64,000 nucleotides of DNA from Haemonchus contortus (lineage: Eukaryota; Nematoda; Chromadorea; Rhabditida; Trichostrongylidae), in NCBI GenBank assembly GCA_000469685.2, contig LS997566.1, positions 42,422,920 through 42,486,919 on the forward strand, written 5' to 3'. Both the position numbers and the translations under genes were made by a program. Numbering within the stretch: position 1 is the stretch's first letter; every line of letters starts with the position of its first letter. Below the pieces are notes generated by a model. That model searched no databases, had not been told where the DNA came from, and was given only the letters and a program-made list of their open reading frames with translations. Positions 1 to 12,200 of the stretch are shown piece by piece.

Positions 1-2748
1 TTCATCTTTTTGGATTCAGGAATGTTGGGTGGTCGTGGAGCCAATCCTACACCATGCTGTCGATCTTCTAAGCCACTGTGACGATGGCAGCTTGCATGCA
101 GCTATGGCCAAGGAGGCTCAAACAGCAGGTGGAGACAACGGGCAGACGGCACACTGAACGCTCCTGGATGATGCTTCTGAATGTATTATAGTTTTAATCA
201 TCACTATGCAATTTCGAGGCTCACAGATGTTCGTGTTCGACTTGCACTTTGTGGTGTGATAATATCAGAGTTTACTTAAGTATTGAGCTTTTGTTATGAT
301 GTTAATTCGTGCTTTTAAAGTGGTGCAATAAATGATCAAAGACAATACTGAAGAGCGCGACTGACTGAGGGCCAGAAGCCTCGGCATGGCAGCGGTAGTA
401 TTCTCCTTGAATGGACAGAAAGCGACAATTTCACTTTTTGGCCGAGGTGCCAGGCCGGAATGCTGATGTAGAATAGCGTTCATTGATGGCGAAGAAAACG
501 AGAACGGCCGCAGAAGCCCTAGATCATAAGGCTTTTTTATCCAACCCCTTAGGTTGGTCGAGATTACGACGGCAAAGTGAAGGTTTGGACGAGATTTCAC
601 CAGACTGGAAGTTACGTTTGTAAGCAGCTGACGTGAACCATCTGACTGCAGTTACAACAAACGTGCTCTATTTCCAATGGTGTCGGCCTCGACAAAGGCG
701 CTAAACACGTCCCCTTTCAAAGTTATTAACCGGTAGTGAGCATCGAAACAGGCTTCTCAGCCCCTATTGTGCCTTATGCAGGCCTTTTCAACCCATTAAT
801 GCCCCATGTTGCTCATTCAGAAGCCATGGGTTCGTATCGAAAGGGAACCGTTAAAACCACTTTGTCACCGTACTTTTAGCTTTCCCCTCTGAATTCTAAA
901 TGGAATTAGGCGCATAAACAGATGAGTTTACAAAATCTTCCACCTTCCCTAGGCTAGTGGGAACGGGAGGCTTGGCTGTTTAAGAAGGGGTAACTCCGGG
1001 TTTTGATCGACTGATCTTATGAGTGCGCATCACTCGACACCGCTCCAGCTACGCCCCACCAATTCTTCGCTCTTCCCCTTCCCTTCCAACATGCGAAGCT
1101 TGAATGGATTTCGACTTATTCCAGGGAGACTCGTCTTCGAGAAGCAAATATTTCAAAGGCAGAGTTGATCGAAATGGTTCTGAAATTTACCCCTCGAAGG
1201 AACCTTGTCCCCAGGGGATAGCACCTTGAACCGCCACGGGTAAGGGGTGGTAACAGGGCCTCAATAAAAGCTACAAAACCAGCTTGGCTGACGTGCACAC
1301 CCAAAAATGGCCGTTAGGACACCGATGTCAGTACGCTTACGTGTGGTTCAGACGATTACCGACACACAATATCTTACAATTTTTATATCAACCTCGTGGG
1401 AGTTTCAAGCAAAATTAACATCAATTCACAACAATACCATCACAACAATACCAAGGTTCATGGAAGCCATAACGTGGAGTCTTACAACCCCCTTTATTAC
1501 TACTTTTCTGAAGCCTTATACTTCTTTTTAATCGCCGATTTCTGTGCTTTCTGCTCAGTTTTTTCACTATTCTGCAGTGTACACTAGCTGGGGGTTCGGA
1601 ACACAATCATGGCATTCGTCTGTGGCTCATTACAAGGGTTTTTTTTACAACTGGGAACAACGTTTTTCATAAACACGTCGTTTTTACACACCAGGACGTA
1701 CTCAGCAAATTACAATGATGAGTCAACAGGAAACCGCGGTGAGACTGATTAATTGCATTGTCTCCCGTGCCCTGGTACATCTATCTACCGATGATTGAAA
1801 GAAGAACGCCTGTATCCCCAGCCCGATAGACCGATAGTAACAGGACCTACGTATCTGGACACCTCTTCCGACCAATTAGGGTAACAACATAACTGCCGTC
1901 GAGCTGTTAAAGTAGAGAAAAGTGCCTGAGAGGCTTACAAAAACAACTAGAATCCGTCTAAGTTGCCTTCAACGATAATAGTCACCAGCGGTACGCTCCT
2001 TGTGAGCTAAGGGGTCCAGGAGCTCTTGAACCCAGACATCGGTATCAGATGACGAAGGTGGAAACTGCTCGTGGTGAGTTTTGTAATACATTTAGTAGAG
2101 AGATCGGTTCCCAGATCGATTTTGCCTGAACATCGATACATGACTTCCGATTCGTAGACCCGAAACTAGACGGCATGAGGCCCGAAAGTGGCAAGGAAGA
2201 CGATACATGGGGTTATTGCGCAAAATGTCCAAATAGGGGCCCAGTCGAGGATCGAAATCTATGCTCTTGTTGGTATCGAGATGAGGAAGCGGTGAAAACT
2301 TCGAATTGAAGTTAGCAGAGGCGCAGAAGGGGTCTTCGAGATGGGTACGCGACAACTTTGAAGTAATTGAAGTAGCAGGGGCCCAGAAGAGGCCTTCGAT
2401 TTTGGTGCGAAATCAGCAAAAGCTTTTTGGCCATCGCTTCTTTCTTGTACAAGTCATTAACTAAAATCAGTGGAGGACATTCGGAGCATGTTCTCCGGAA
2501 TACAGATGAATAATTTTGTTTTCTCCTTTTCTGATGCACAACTGGCCAACCTCGATTTTTCAGATTGTCGACGGACTTCTTGGCTTTCTTAATTTCTGAT
2601 GAACAACTGACCAATCTCCTTTTTCTTTCCTATCTACACCGAATCGAAAGGTATTGTGCCGAATTACCGATTTTCGTAGAGAGTCTTTCTTGGCTAATTG
2701 TCTCACTAGGTGACGAACCATTCTAGTCCTATACCACTCCGTGAAATT
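1..2748. other. No recognisable gene; decayed repeat DNA
   Basis: No exon with convincing splice sites or homology was recognised here. Short open frames occur on both strands but look like chance. Positions about 370-600 contain the phrase GGACGAGATTTCA and nearby text that recurs inside the TTAA-bounded elements (for example near 9300 and 58900), so an old copy of that family probably lies here. Confidence 0.4.
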
Positions 2749-3420
2749 TTAAAGGCACGGTTCACGATAAAAAAGGTTACTTCCTTTAGGAATACTCAGC
2801 GCCGCCCATGGGTGGTAGAAGGGACCCTCTCGCTCCCACAATCTCGGCGCTTAGGGCATAGTGGGAGCCCCGTTGCTGCCGTAGTTCGCTTTCCCGCCCC
2901 TCGATCGATGTCTCGTTAGACGAATGTCGAGACAATACAGATTGCTATTATTCGTTCTAGGACCCACGTACAATCAGCTAATCGCCGAGTGATGAGGCGA
3001 TGTTGTTCTCCCATTCTTTTTGCCTCTGTTTTTCTTTTTGCTGCCGCGATCCCTTATTTAATTTCCTACTCCTAGAGGCTGAAAAAGCTGAGCTACTTTT
3101 GCTGTTACTAGGGTTTTTTTTTTGATTACTTATGTTTGTAAGTGAATAAATTTTTGCTTACCATTGTCTGTTATTCGCACCAGGACCCACACGCGCGCAG
3201 TGAAACACACTGTTTAGCTCGTCCGGACGCCCCACTCTTCTCATTTTTCTGGTTTCATTCTCGTTCAGCCCCCTTTTTACCGGTTTTTCGCAGCCTTTTT
3301 TTCACTTTGGAAACACCGATGCACGCAGTTTCTTCACCTCAGTCGCACTATTTTCGAACTTATCTTCCATTTTTCATCATAATCTGGATTACCCAAAATT
3401 ATCGTGAACTGTGCCTTCAA
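2749..3420. mobile_element. TTAA-bounded inverted-repeat element, copy 1 (672 bp)
   Basis: The left end reads TTAA followed by AGGCACGGTTCACGATAA. The right end is its reverse complement, with one change in the outer TTAA (TTCAA). There is no transposase, so this is a non-autonomous DNA element (MITE-like). The interior is nearly the same as the copy at 32380-33074, including the stretches around CTCAGCGCC and the C-rich tract CAGCCCCC. That similarity points to recent movement or duplication. Confidence 0.85.
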
Positions 3421-4164
3421 GTGAATAGGAGAAAACGGGTTGTCCTTGAGCTTCTTCAGGCCTACACAACCAAACATTGAAGTATTCTGGAAATAACTAC
3501 TTCAAAATTAACTGACCGTTGCGATGCAACCATTTGAATGGATAGAATGTGATCAAGCAAATGTTTTCCGCCCGAGGCAAAGGACACAGGTCTGGACATT
3601 GGTGTAAATTGAGGGTCACCTGCGCCCAGTTGTTTTCGCCCTCCCTTTTCGCTCCGCTAGTTTTCATTGTACATATCAAAACCACAAGGTGAGGTTCTTA
3701 TACTAGCACTTCACTTCTTTAGTCTATCCATTTGATAGATTTACCATGTGGTCAGCTGCTCCCATATTTGGAATTTGAGATCGAACTTTCTTCCAGATAA
3801 TTCTGACAGGAAAGTCAGTCTTTCAACTGGTGCTAATTCTTGAAGAGCGAGCATCTTCAAGGGCTCTAAAAGTCCGAAATCGTTTGAGTTTTTTGAAGGA
3901 TTCACATCTGTGCTATCTGAACCAACGAGAAGGTCCGGACGATTTACGATTTCGTTCCGAACATCGAGCAATGTATAGACCTCCAGAAGACATCCAAGAA
4001 CTGAGAGCAAAGTGAGTTCCTCGCACGACGTTGATTTTAAAGTTCGATCGTCTATTTTTAGTTGTTTCGATTTGTTTCACTCTCCAAACTCCCTAATACT
4101 TGTTAATTATACCTATAACTTTTACATATACTCTTCACTTTCTGCATTTGCTTATTTGTTGTTT
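3421..4164. other. Intergenic; possible isolated exon at 3797-4012 (+)
   Basis: A 216-base open stretch on the + strand follows TTTCTTCCAG and ends at a good donor, CAAA/GTGAGT. It encodes about 72 residues with a charged stretch (REGPDDLRFRSEHRAMYRPP) but matches no family I recognise. Its splice phase does not join directly to the first membrane exon of the downstream GGT-like gene. It could be an upstream exon needing one more exon, part of another gene, or chance. The opposite strand is also open. Confidence 0.25.
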
Positions 4165-4470
4165 ACTATTCTGAAGAAGGAGGTGCTGACGGCATGTGGT
4201 GCACTATAACACACGCAGGATCACAGGTTCGAATCCCGGATCAGGATCCGCCCGGTCCAACTAAGCCTTCCATCCCTCCGGGTCGATTAATTGGTACTAG
4301 ACTCGTCTGGGAAGATAAAAGAACTGATTTGTACATCGGTTGGCCACCCAAAGTCATTGTATAAACTACGTACATATTCAATAAGCCACTGCAATTCTGA
4401 ACGGAGGTCGACTGCGAGGCGCATCCATTAGACGGGATTAATTCTTACCCAAAACTTTATCCTTTGAAGC
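4165..4470 (+). repeat. tRNA-derived SINE, moderately diverged copy
   Basis: It has a damaged tRNA-like head followed by an intact B box (GGTTCGAATCC). The conserved body follows (CTTCCATCCCTCCGG, then ACTCGTCTGGGA, then TACATCGG), then GGCGCATCC, and it ends in ACTTTATCCTTTG, the family's heptamer-type tail. Confidence 0.85.
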
Positions 4471-5624
4471 CTTCTTCATTGCAGCATTTCCATCTGAGAG
4501 TTGAGTGCACCACTGAGATAGGCTTATTCACGCTGGAATTCATGAATCAGTTCCAGTCAAGCGAGAACAAATGGCTCGCTTCCGTTCTGTTTTTCTTCCT
4601 ACCTTTGTAAACGTCTCGTGTCGCTCCCATAAAGTTCTTTTGACAAGGGAAAGTAGCAGTAGCAAGCCCCAGTTCTCGAGTCAAGCGTTTCCATTCAATA
4701 GTATGAAAAAGAGGGGAATAGTGTAACATCAAGATGTCTGTCGAAAGGTTCTCTGTGAAGAAAGTAGGGAAGCAAGGCGATAAATCGCTGGCTAATGTCG
4801 GCCATAATCAAAAAAGAGGAATGATGACCCTATTCTTTGTTTACAAGTTGGTCGTAGAGGAGCAGTTGTTGAACAAGGTTACACGACAGGATGTTTGTAT
4901 GGATGGGTTGAGAAATAATGGATTCTCCACAGGAGAAGACATTCCATCTCCCAAGCCTACAAAGGATGAAGGCCAGCGAATTCTCGATCTTAAGTCGAAC
5001 TCATTCCTGTAACGGGCCTCAGTATCGACTTCTGCTGAAAATCAAAGGGATGTTTTCAATGCATATGTGCCCATAGACTGAGTTGCGTGACCAGACGCTG
5101 TGCAAATAAGTGCTTTCATCCTCTTAGATGACTCTGGTATGAGCCCTAGAAGGTCTGGTCAGCTGCACGGGTAACGATTCGTGATTCGATCCTCGGGCCA
5201 TGTTCATGATAGTGTGCCATTGCCGCAAAACCATCAACCCTCATTACCAATTTTTAACCCCCTTCGCTTTTACTAGGCATACATCTTTTAACTACAAAAC
5301 AAAATCCAAAAAATTCCATCTTTCAGACATGTTAATCTTAAAATCTCAGTATCATTCGAAGGTGTATTTAACCTATGAAAGATTTATTAGACGATGTACG
5401 AGTTACTGCTTTCACCCACCTCGTGCGAGATCAAGCCCACAACCTACTTAAAGGGGGAGGGCTTAACTCCACCTTAGCACCATGCGTGTGCTAACTCGTG
5501 CCATGTGCTTATTGTTACACTCAGCGCTCAGACAAGGTGCACGCAGGTAGAGAAGAACAGGTGTACTGATAGAAGTCAGAGCAATAATTGATTCAGATTT
5601 TGGATAGAGGATGAACACTCAGAC
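4471..5624. other. No gene recognised
   Basis: An open frame of 92 codons begins with ATG at 4734. It has no recognisable domain and no splice or homology support. The rest is unassigned. Confidence 0.3.
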
Positions 5625-5820
5625 GGTAATCAGTCTCGTTTTCGGGATGCGCCCCGCAATCGGCTTACATTCAGAATTGTAATGGCGTTTTGATTGCGTA
5701 TGGCCTATACAATGACTTGCGGTGGCCAGCTGATGTACAAATCAGTGATTTTTCCTCCCAGACAAGTTGGGTACCAGTCAAACGACTACGGAGGGATGGA
5801 AGGCTTTAACTAGGCGAACA
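5625..5820 (-). repeat. tRNA-derived SINE, 3' two thirds
   Basis: Read on the - strand it carries the SINE body in the family order: the CTTCCATCCCTCCG block, the GTACCAAnT/CTGGGAGG block, TGTACATCAGCTGGCCACC, and GATGCGCCC near the 3' end. The tRNA-like head is missing or decayed. Confidence 0.75.
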
Positions 5821-6297
5821 TTGTTTGGCCCCTTTACACCTCCGACACGAATGTCCTAATCAAAATCAGAGAAGTGGCTGCAGAAATGCTGGACTTTTTT
5901 GGCTTTCTCGATTTTCGTGCCAGGGGAACCTTCGCTATGTCAGCATTCTGAAATATGATGCTCACCGTTGGGCCCAGAACAAAGCTTTGGCAAGTTTATT
6001 TTCCAGTTTTACTGCAAGACATGCTCAAACCATAGGCCATAGGATGAGAGAGAGAGAAGTTATGCGAAGGTTTCGGATGTCGTTTTCGACAGATCTTTTT
6101 TCGCCAGCCCATGATGTCACCTATCCGTCGTAATTTGCCACTACAATGTTTATGTCATCAACAAATAGGTAAACAAGTGTAAATTTATTGTAAATACATG
6201 AATAAATAGCACGGAATGGAGTTCCACTAATATTTTTGATTAACCCTGCAATCTGTTGTTGCCGAAAAAAACTGAAAAGGCTCATAATTTTGGTTCA

Positions 6298-9200
6298 ATG
6301 AAATCCCACTTAGGGGCAGTCGACATAGCGGCTAAAAATATTTTCTTTTATTTTTTTCAGTGGTACCTAGACGCAATCAGAGTAAAAGAAGTACTATTTA
6401 ATTTTAGAGGTCTGCCGTGGTTAGTAGCCACTTGTTTGGTGGTAATTCTTGTTCTGGCTGGAATTCTATTCTACTATGTGTCGGCTGAGACTATAGCAGA
6501 AACACTCTATGCTACTCCTACTACTGCCTTTTTCAACTATCAGGTACCTCTTTTCCCATTTTGCTTCCGATTCAAGCGTTTGCGTGGGGAGGGTCAGAAA
6601 ATGTAGATTCTTCCTTTCTGATAAAATCTTGGCAGTCGTGTTAGGTTACATTCGTAGATGACGTAGCACTTTCTCTTCCATATTATTGGAGGCGGTCCTT
6701 CCTGTAGAGGCGTCACTTCCTGCTCCTGCCTTTGAATTCATCTTCCGCCGCAGTAATGCCACGGGAAGTCTTGGAAACCTTGATGGGTCAACAGCCGCTT
6801 TCGTCAGAACCTGCAAGTCTGAGTAACTTTTCAAATAGTCTACTGCTTTGTTCCCTAGATGCGTACTCATTGCCAATCACGACAATCAGAGCGCACTGTG
6901 CCTTTCCCCCTCCTATATTTTTGATGTAGTCACTTTTACTAGATTGGTATTGTACGATAAGTACTCCTACTTAAAGGCACAGTTCACGATAATTTTGGGT
7001 AGTCCAGATTACGATGGAAAATGGACGACAAGATCGAAAATAGTGCGATGAAGGTGGAGAAACTACGTGAATCGGTGTTTCCAAACTGAAAAAGACTTCG
7101 AAAAACCGTTAAACTGGGGGCTGGACGAAAATGAGTTCAGAAAGAGGAGAAAAGAACGGGAGAAAAACATCGCCTAATCACTCAGCGACAGCTGATTGTG
7201 TATGGGTCCTAGAACGAAAATTTGCAATCTGCATTGTCTCGACACTCGTCGCTGACGTCTGACGTGACATCGATCGAGAGGCGGAAAGGCTATTGACGTC
7301 CCCGCCCATTGAATAATCGTGAACTGTGCCTTTAAGGTTACTGGCTAAGTTGAATAGGTAAAAAGAAGCCAGAAGTAAAAATGACCTTTTTTATAATAGT
7401 AGGGGAAAACTCTATAACTGGTGACTCTATAACTTCCGAGAAACGCCGAGGATTGAGAAGTATTGGACCCACTAACTCATCAGATCATCCCATCAAACCA
7501 CATAGTCACAATTTGAATCCTTTTCACCGACGATGGGAGTAGAGTTTTCATCTCGGCCTCTACTATTTCAGGTTGAGCCTACGGTACAGGAAAGCTTTTC
7601 AATAGAACATGTCGAGTATGATACCCGAGAGGGAACAACAGAACCTTTGTCGACAGGCAAAGTATGAATTTTCTGGATCAGGGGCTCTATTTTTTTCAAA
7701 AAGACCTAGGAATTGTTATCTTCATCTAGGTCCCATTGGAATGGCCACAAACACCACGTTGTGCTTCGCGAACGTTTCCACATGCAGCTGTATCAAGCCG
7801 GAACGAGTATTGCGCTGAAATCGGGAGGTGAAACTACTCTTTCCGGTTTTTTAAGAACTCCTTCCGGTATTTTTTTGCGGAAGTTCTTGCTGTAAGATTT
7901 TTTCATATCTTGATTGATAATGGGTGTCTTGGGGTGCGTTCTTGTTGAGTTGTGAACTAGTTCACAAAATAGAATAGAGTCTTAGCCCGTGGATTTCGCG
8001 GTACAGTCACTATCCACAGTAAGTATTCTCATAACTCGCCATCTTTCTAAGGCTTTCGTACAACGTACTGCAACGAAATAGAAACAGTAAACAGAAAAAC
8101 AAAAAGAACAATTCAAACAATCATTTTGGCTGTTCTACGCACTTTTCTTCCGCTAGGGTATGGAGGGGTGTTTCTACCCCATTTGTCAGACAAAGAGAAC
8201 CTCAAGTAAACAGTAATATGGCGAGGTGGTGTAGTGGCAAGTGGCGCACTATCTCACACGCATGGTCATGGGCCAGCCTTTGGCCTATCAGTTGTTGTTA
8301 GCTCAGATTTCACAGGACTCGATAGCTTCACAAATCCGTCTACCAGGGTGGTTTTAAAGGGCTATCGCAATGACTTCGATATTCCGCAAGTTGTGATGGG
8401 ATTGATTCAGACTCTCGAGAAAATAGAACAGCAGCGGAAAATGCCGGTCAAAGAAGAACCATCTTAGAGGTGTGTCCTCTATGTCCTAGCTCCAAATTTC
8501 CCCGATACCGATCCTGCTGAAACAATTCCTTTCGTCCATTATCCAAATAACCTAATTTTTCGAACGTTTCCAGTTTCTTTTTCCGGTGAAAATGAAAAAT
8601 ATAAACACTGCTGCTCACGTTTTACTAAACTTAACTATTTTGTCCATTGTAAGAAGCGATCTGTGCCCGTTTGAATTGACAGCTACAAGCGAGGCGATCA
8701 TCACATAATTCTTCTGGTAATTGATGGAAGCACTTATAGAATTTGATTTTTGGCGTAAAGATGAACTCTGATAGAAGTGCAACATCAGCTCAGCACTTCG
8801 ACAAATGTTTTTGCTTGAAAAAACCCCTGGCCAAAGTTTTTGTACAAAGGAAACCCATGCCTGATCAAATCGGCCTCAGTTGCAACGCGATTTGCTGGTG
8901 TGAGTCTGGAAAACAAAGCCAACCGCTGAGTTCCACGCCTAATAAATTACCCTCTGTCATTTGATTGTAATCCTTGCATCCTCAGGTGTAATCTGGCATA
9001 TTTACTCCAGGTTGCGGTTAGAAATATTGGCATCTCAACGCAACGGCCTTTCTGTTGATGTAGCTCCTAGATTATGTGATTTGGAAGAAAAAATGCCACG
9101 ATTGTTCGGGAACACTCGCATTTTTGTCTTTTCCTTGGCGATTGCCTTAAAGGCTCAGTTCACGAAAATTTCGAGGTACCCGTTTTTATTCGATAAGCGG

Positions 9201-12200
9201 TAGTATAGATTAGGAATAGTTTATCGGTAGTGAAGAAAGCAAGAGAATTCGCTGATTTCGAGAAAAGTATGACTCCTCAAAAGTAGGGAAAATAGAGGTT
9301 GGACGAGATTGCCTTAACGGAAATAACATGGAAGAGGTATTCGGACGAGATTTTAATTATTGCAATTGCGCAAAGAGCTGACTACATCAAACCAGAACGG
9401 TACAGAACTGCCTTGCACTGTCGCCATGGGTGATGACAAGTGGGTTGAACTTCCTTATGGGTTCCCTTGTGATCGGTGCAGCCTCTATAATGCCGGTGAA
9501 ATTCGTCCGAGGATACAGACGGACCAATCTTTGAGCCTTTATAACTCCCTAACTAAGCCGTTTCCCTACCTGATAGTTCCAGATATGGTATACGCCGGGG
9601 CTTCAAAACATTCTGTGGGGGAATCTTAGAAGCCACTTTTATCGTGAACTGTGCCTTTAAGAAACAGTAGTCAAGTGAAGGAAGGAGACGCACAATCGGA
9701 TACCGTGAGCTGGGTCCCCAAGTTTCTCATTGAAACCGCTAGAGGCTTCACTTTGAGGGAATAGAACATCCGTTTGTCTGTCCTTAGTTCTAGCTGATAT
9801 GAAAGGCTCCCTCGACGAAGTACTTGCAGACGGAGAGTGTCGGTTTTGTTCGGGTGAAAAACAATTTCAAAAGCAATCACATGATCTTGAAGCTGGACCT
9901 GTCATACAAAGATTCGGAAAAGTCGAGGGTCTGTTGAGAAACAATTGTAATGTGAGTGTGATTCCATACTAACGATGTTTTGAGCTCGTCGAAAAGTTTG
10001 GACCCTCTTCGTTTCGGGCCATAACTTCATTGAGGGAACACCATTGATAGACATTCAACTATTTCGTGCAACAAGTAGCTGAAAAGTTTTAGGGATGTGC
10101 TGATCCGAGGTGGAAACGCTGTAGATGCAGCTATTGCTACCGTAATTTGTGAGGGCGGACTTCGTGCTCATGCAACTGGTTTTGGAGGTGGAATGGTTAT
10201 GCTTCTACATGATCGGTCAGTCATATTCTTCTCATCTTCATTTATCACACCCATCGTCGATTCGTTCTTATCTTTACTTTCATTTTTCATTTTGGTTTTT
10301 TACCAGTAAAAATGGGAACTGGAGGGGATCTCCCTGGCCAATAACACCCCATTATCAATCGGAATCCCCCAAAATTAGACGACCCAGGGGTGACGCTCGC
10401 CGAATTTCCGCGGCGACTGCCGTATTCTTCCACTAAGAACTCGGATCCTGACCTTCACAAGCCGCGATCGCGTACGGCGAGGGCGACACGCCGTTCGGGG
10501 ACAAGGTACCAGACCCCTAACCCCGGGTGCCCTTCGTTGCGCGTGTCCATCGAAACTAGGTCACAGCGCAGCCGCCGCACGCGGCAGATCAGCCCGCGAT
10601 ACCTAACAGATGTAGCAGTTGTCGGTGGGGCATATGCTTTGCGCTTGGTCCACGGCAGTCAGCTAAAAGAGAAGATAAGCCAGACAAATGCATATCTTTC
10701 GCTCCACTGACACTTGGTGGTGGTACTGTAATGTCACTTCAAGACCTCAGTGGGATGCGCCGCGCGCGAAGTGGGCGGGTGACCTACTTTCAACGGACGC
10801 GCGCAACGGACGTTCTCCCCCTAACCCCAGCGATGTTAAGGGTTAATTCTAACCTTTATGATGTTCAAGGTTAGAAGTTTTTCCAGAAGTTTTTCTTCCA
10901 TAACTGTTTACTACTTTTTCAAGTTTTCTTTCTTTTTCTGCAAATTTGAGAAACTGAAAGTGAGTTTGAAAGATTTTCGAAAGATTTTCCTTTAACTAAT
11001 TATTACGTTGTGTTTCCAGAAATAAAAATGAAACGTTAGTGATCAGCGCGTATTCAGCCGCTCCGCGCACCGCCACCGAAGAAACGTTTGTTACTAATCC
11101 TGCTTTGGCAGAAATCGGTTCGTATATTTACTGTAGAGTGAGATCTGAAATTTGCGATGGGTAAACTCGTCCGAAACCTTGACATCCACTTGTTCTAGGG
11201 TATTCTTCAATTGCAACACCAGGCTTTTTACACGGTTTATGGAAAGCATTTAAGCGATACGGATCCGGTAGGGTGGCATGGCAGGATCTACTCATACCTA
11301 CGGTGCATTTATTGGAAAGAGGTACACTCTTTAGTTATATGGCGCTTTATCAAACCAATCGAATCTCTTTTATTACTACCCGAATTAATCGAAATTCCAG
11401 GAACTCCAGCGAGTGGCGATTTTGTTGATGCTATCAAAAGTCGACACAATGAAATACTTTCAGAAAAAAGCATGAAGTTCGTTTTTTTGGACGATATTGC
11501 ACTTTTCCAGAAGGGTCTTCTGGCCTTCAATGATCCCATTTCTAGGAGGCCCCCTTCCCGAATTTGAATTCTATTCAGAATTGTAGTGGGGTTCCGAATG
11601 CGTATCTCATATGCAATGATTTACGATGGCCTGCCAGCGTACGAGTCAGTGATTTTAGCTTTCCAGACTAACCTTGTAGCATTTAACCGAGGAATGAAAG
11701 GGTTGGCTGGTCGGGGTGAGTGTCGACCAGGGATTCGTTCCCTGGACCGAAGCATCGATCGATGCTCGAGGACCTGACTAGCTGGTACAGAACATCCCGA
11801 CAGTTTTGTAACATTGGTTGATAAGACTTTAGCAATTGGCGTTATTTGACAAACAGCAAGTAGCTACGCATAATTCTGCCTCAGCAATACTGTGTGAATG
11901 TTGAATACGTGGCGTATTCTGCACGGCGATCACTCACCGTTCTGAATGTATTGTATTTTTTGGTTCTAAATGACTTCGTTTTAGCTCAGCCTATAAACTG
12001 ACCATCACTGAGGGCGAAATATTTCGTGATTTATATCATGCCGCTTTTCTTCGTCGCCTTGCTATCGCTAGGGATCCAGTGGAGTTGTTCTACAGAGGCG
12101 AAATCGCCAATCAAATTGTTCTCGAAATGAAACAACGTGGTGAGTGTTCCCATTTGGGTAGCTACTCTGGGGTTGAATTCATTATCTTCTTTTTGATCTA

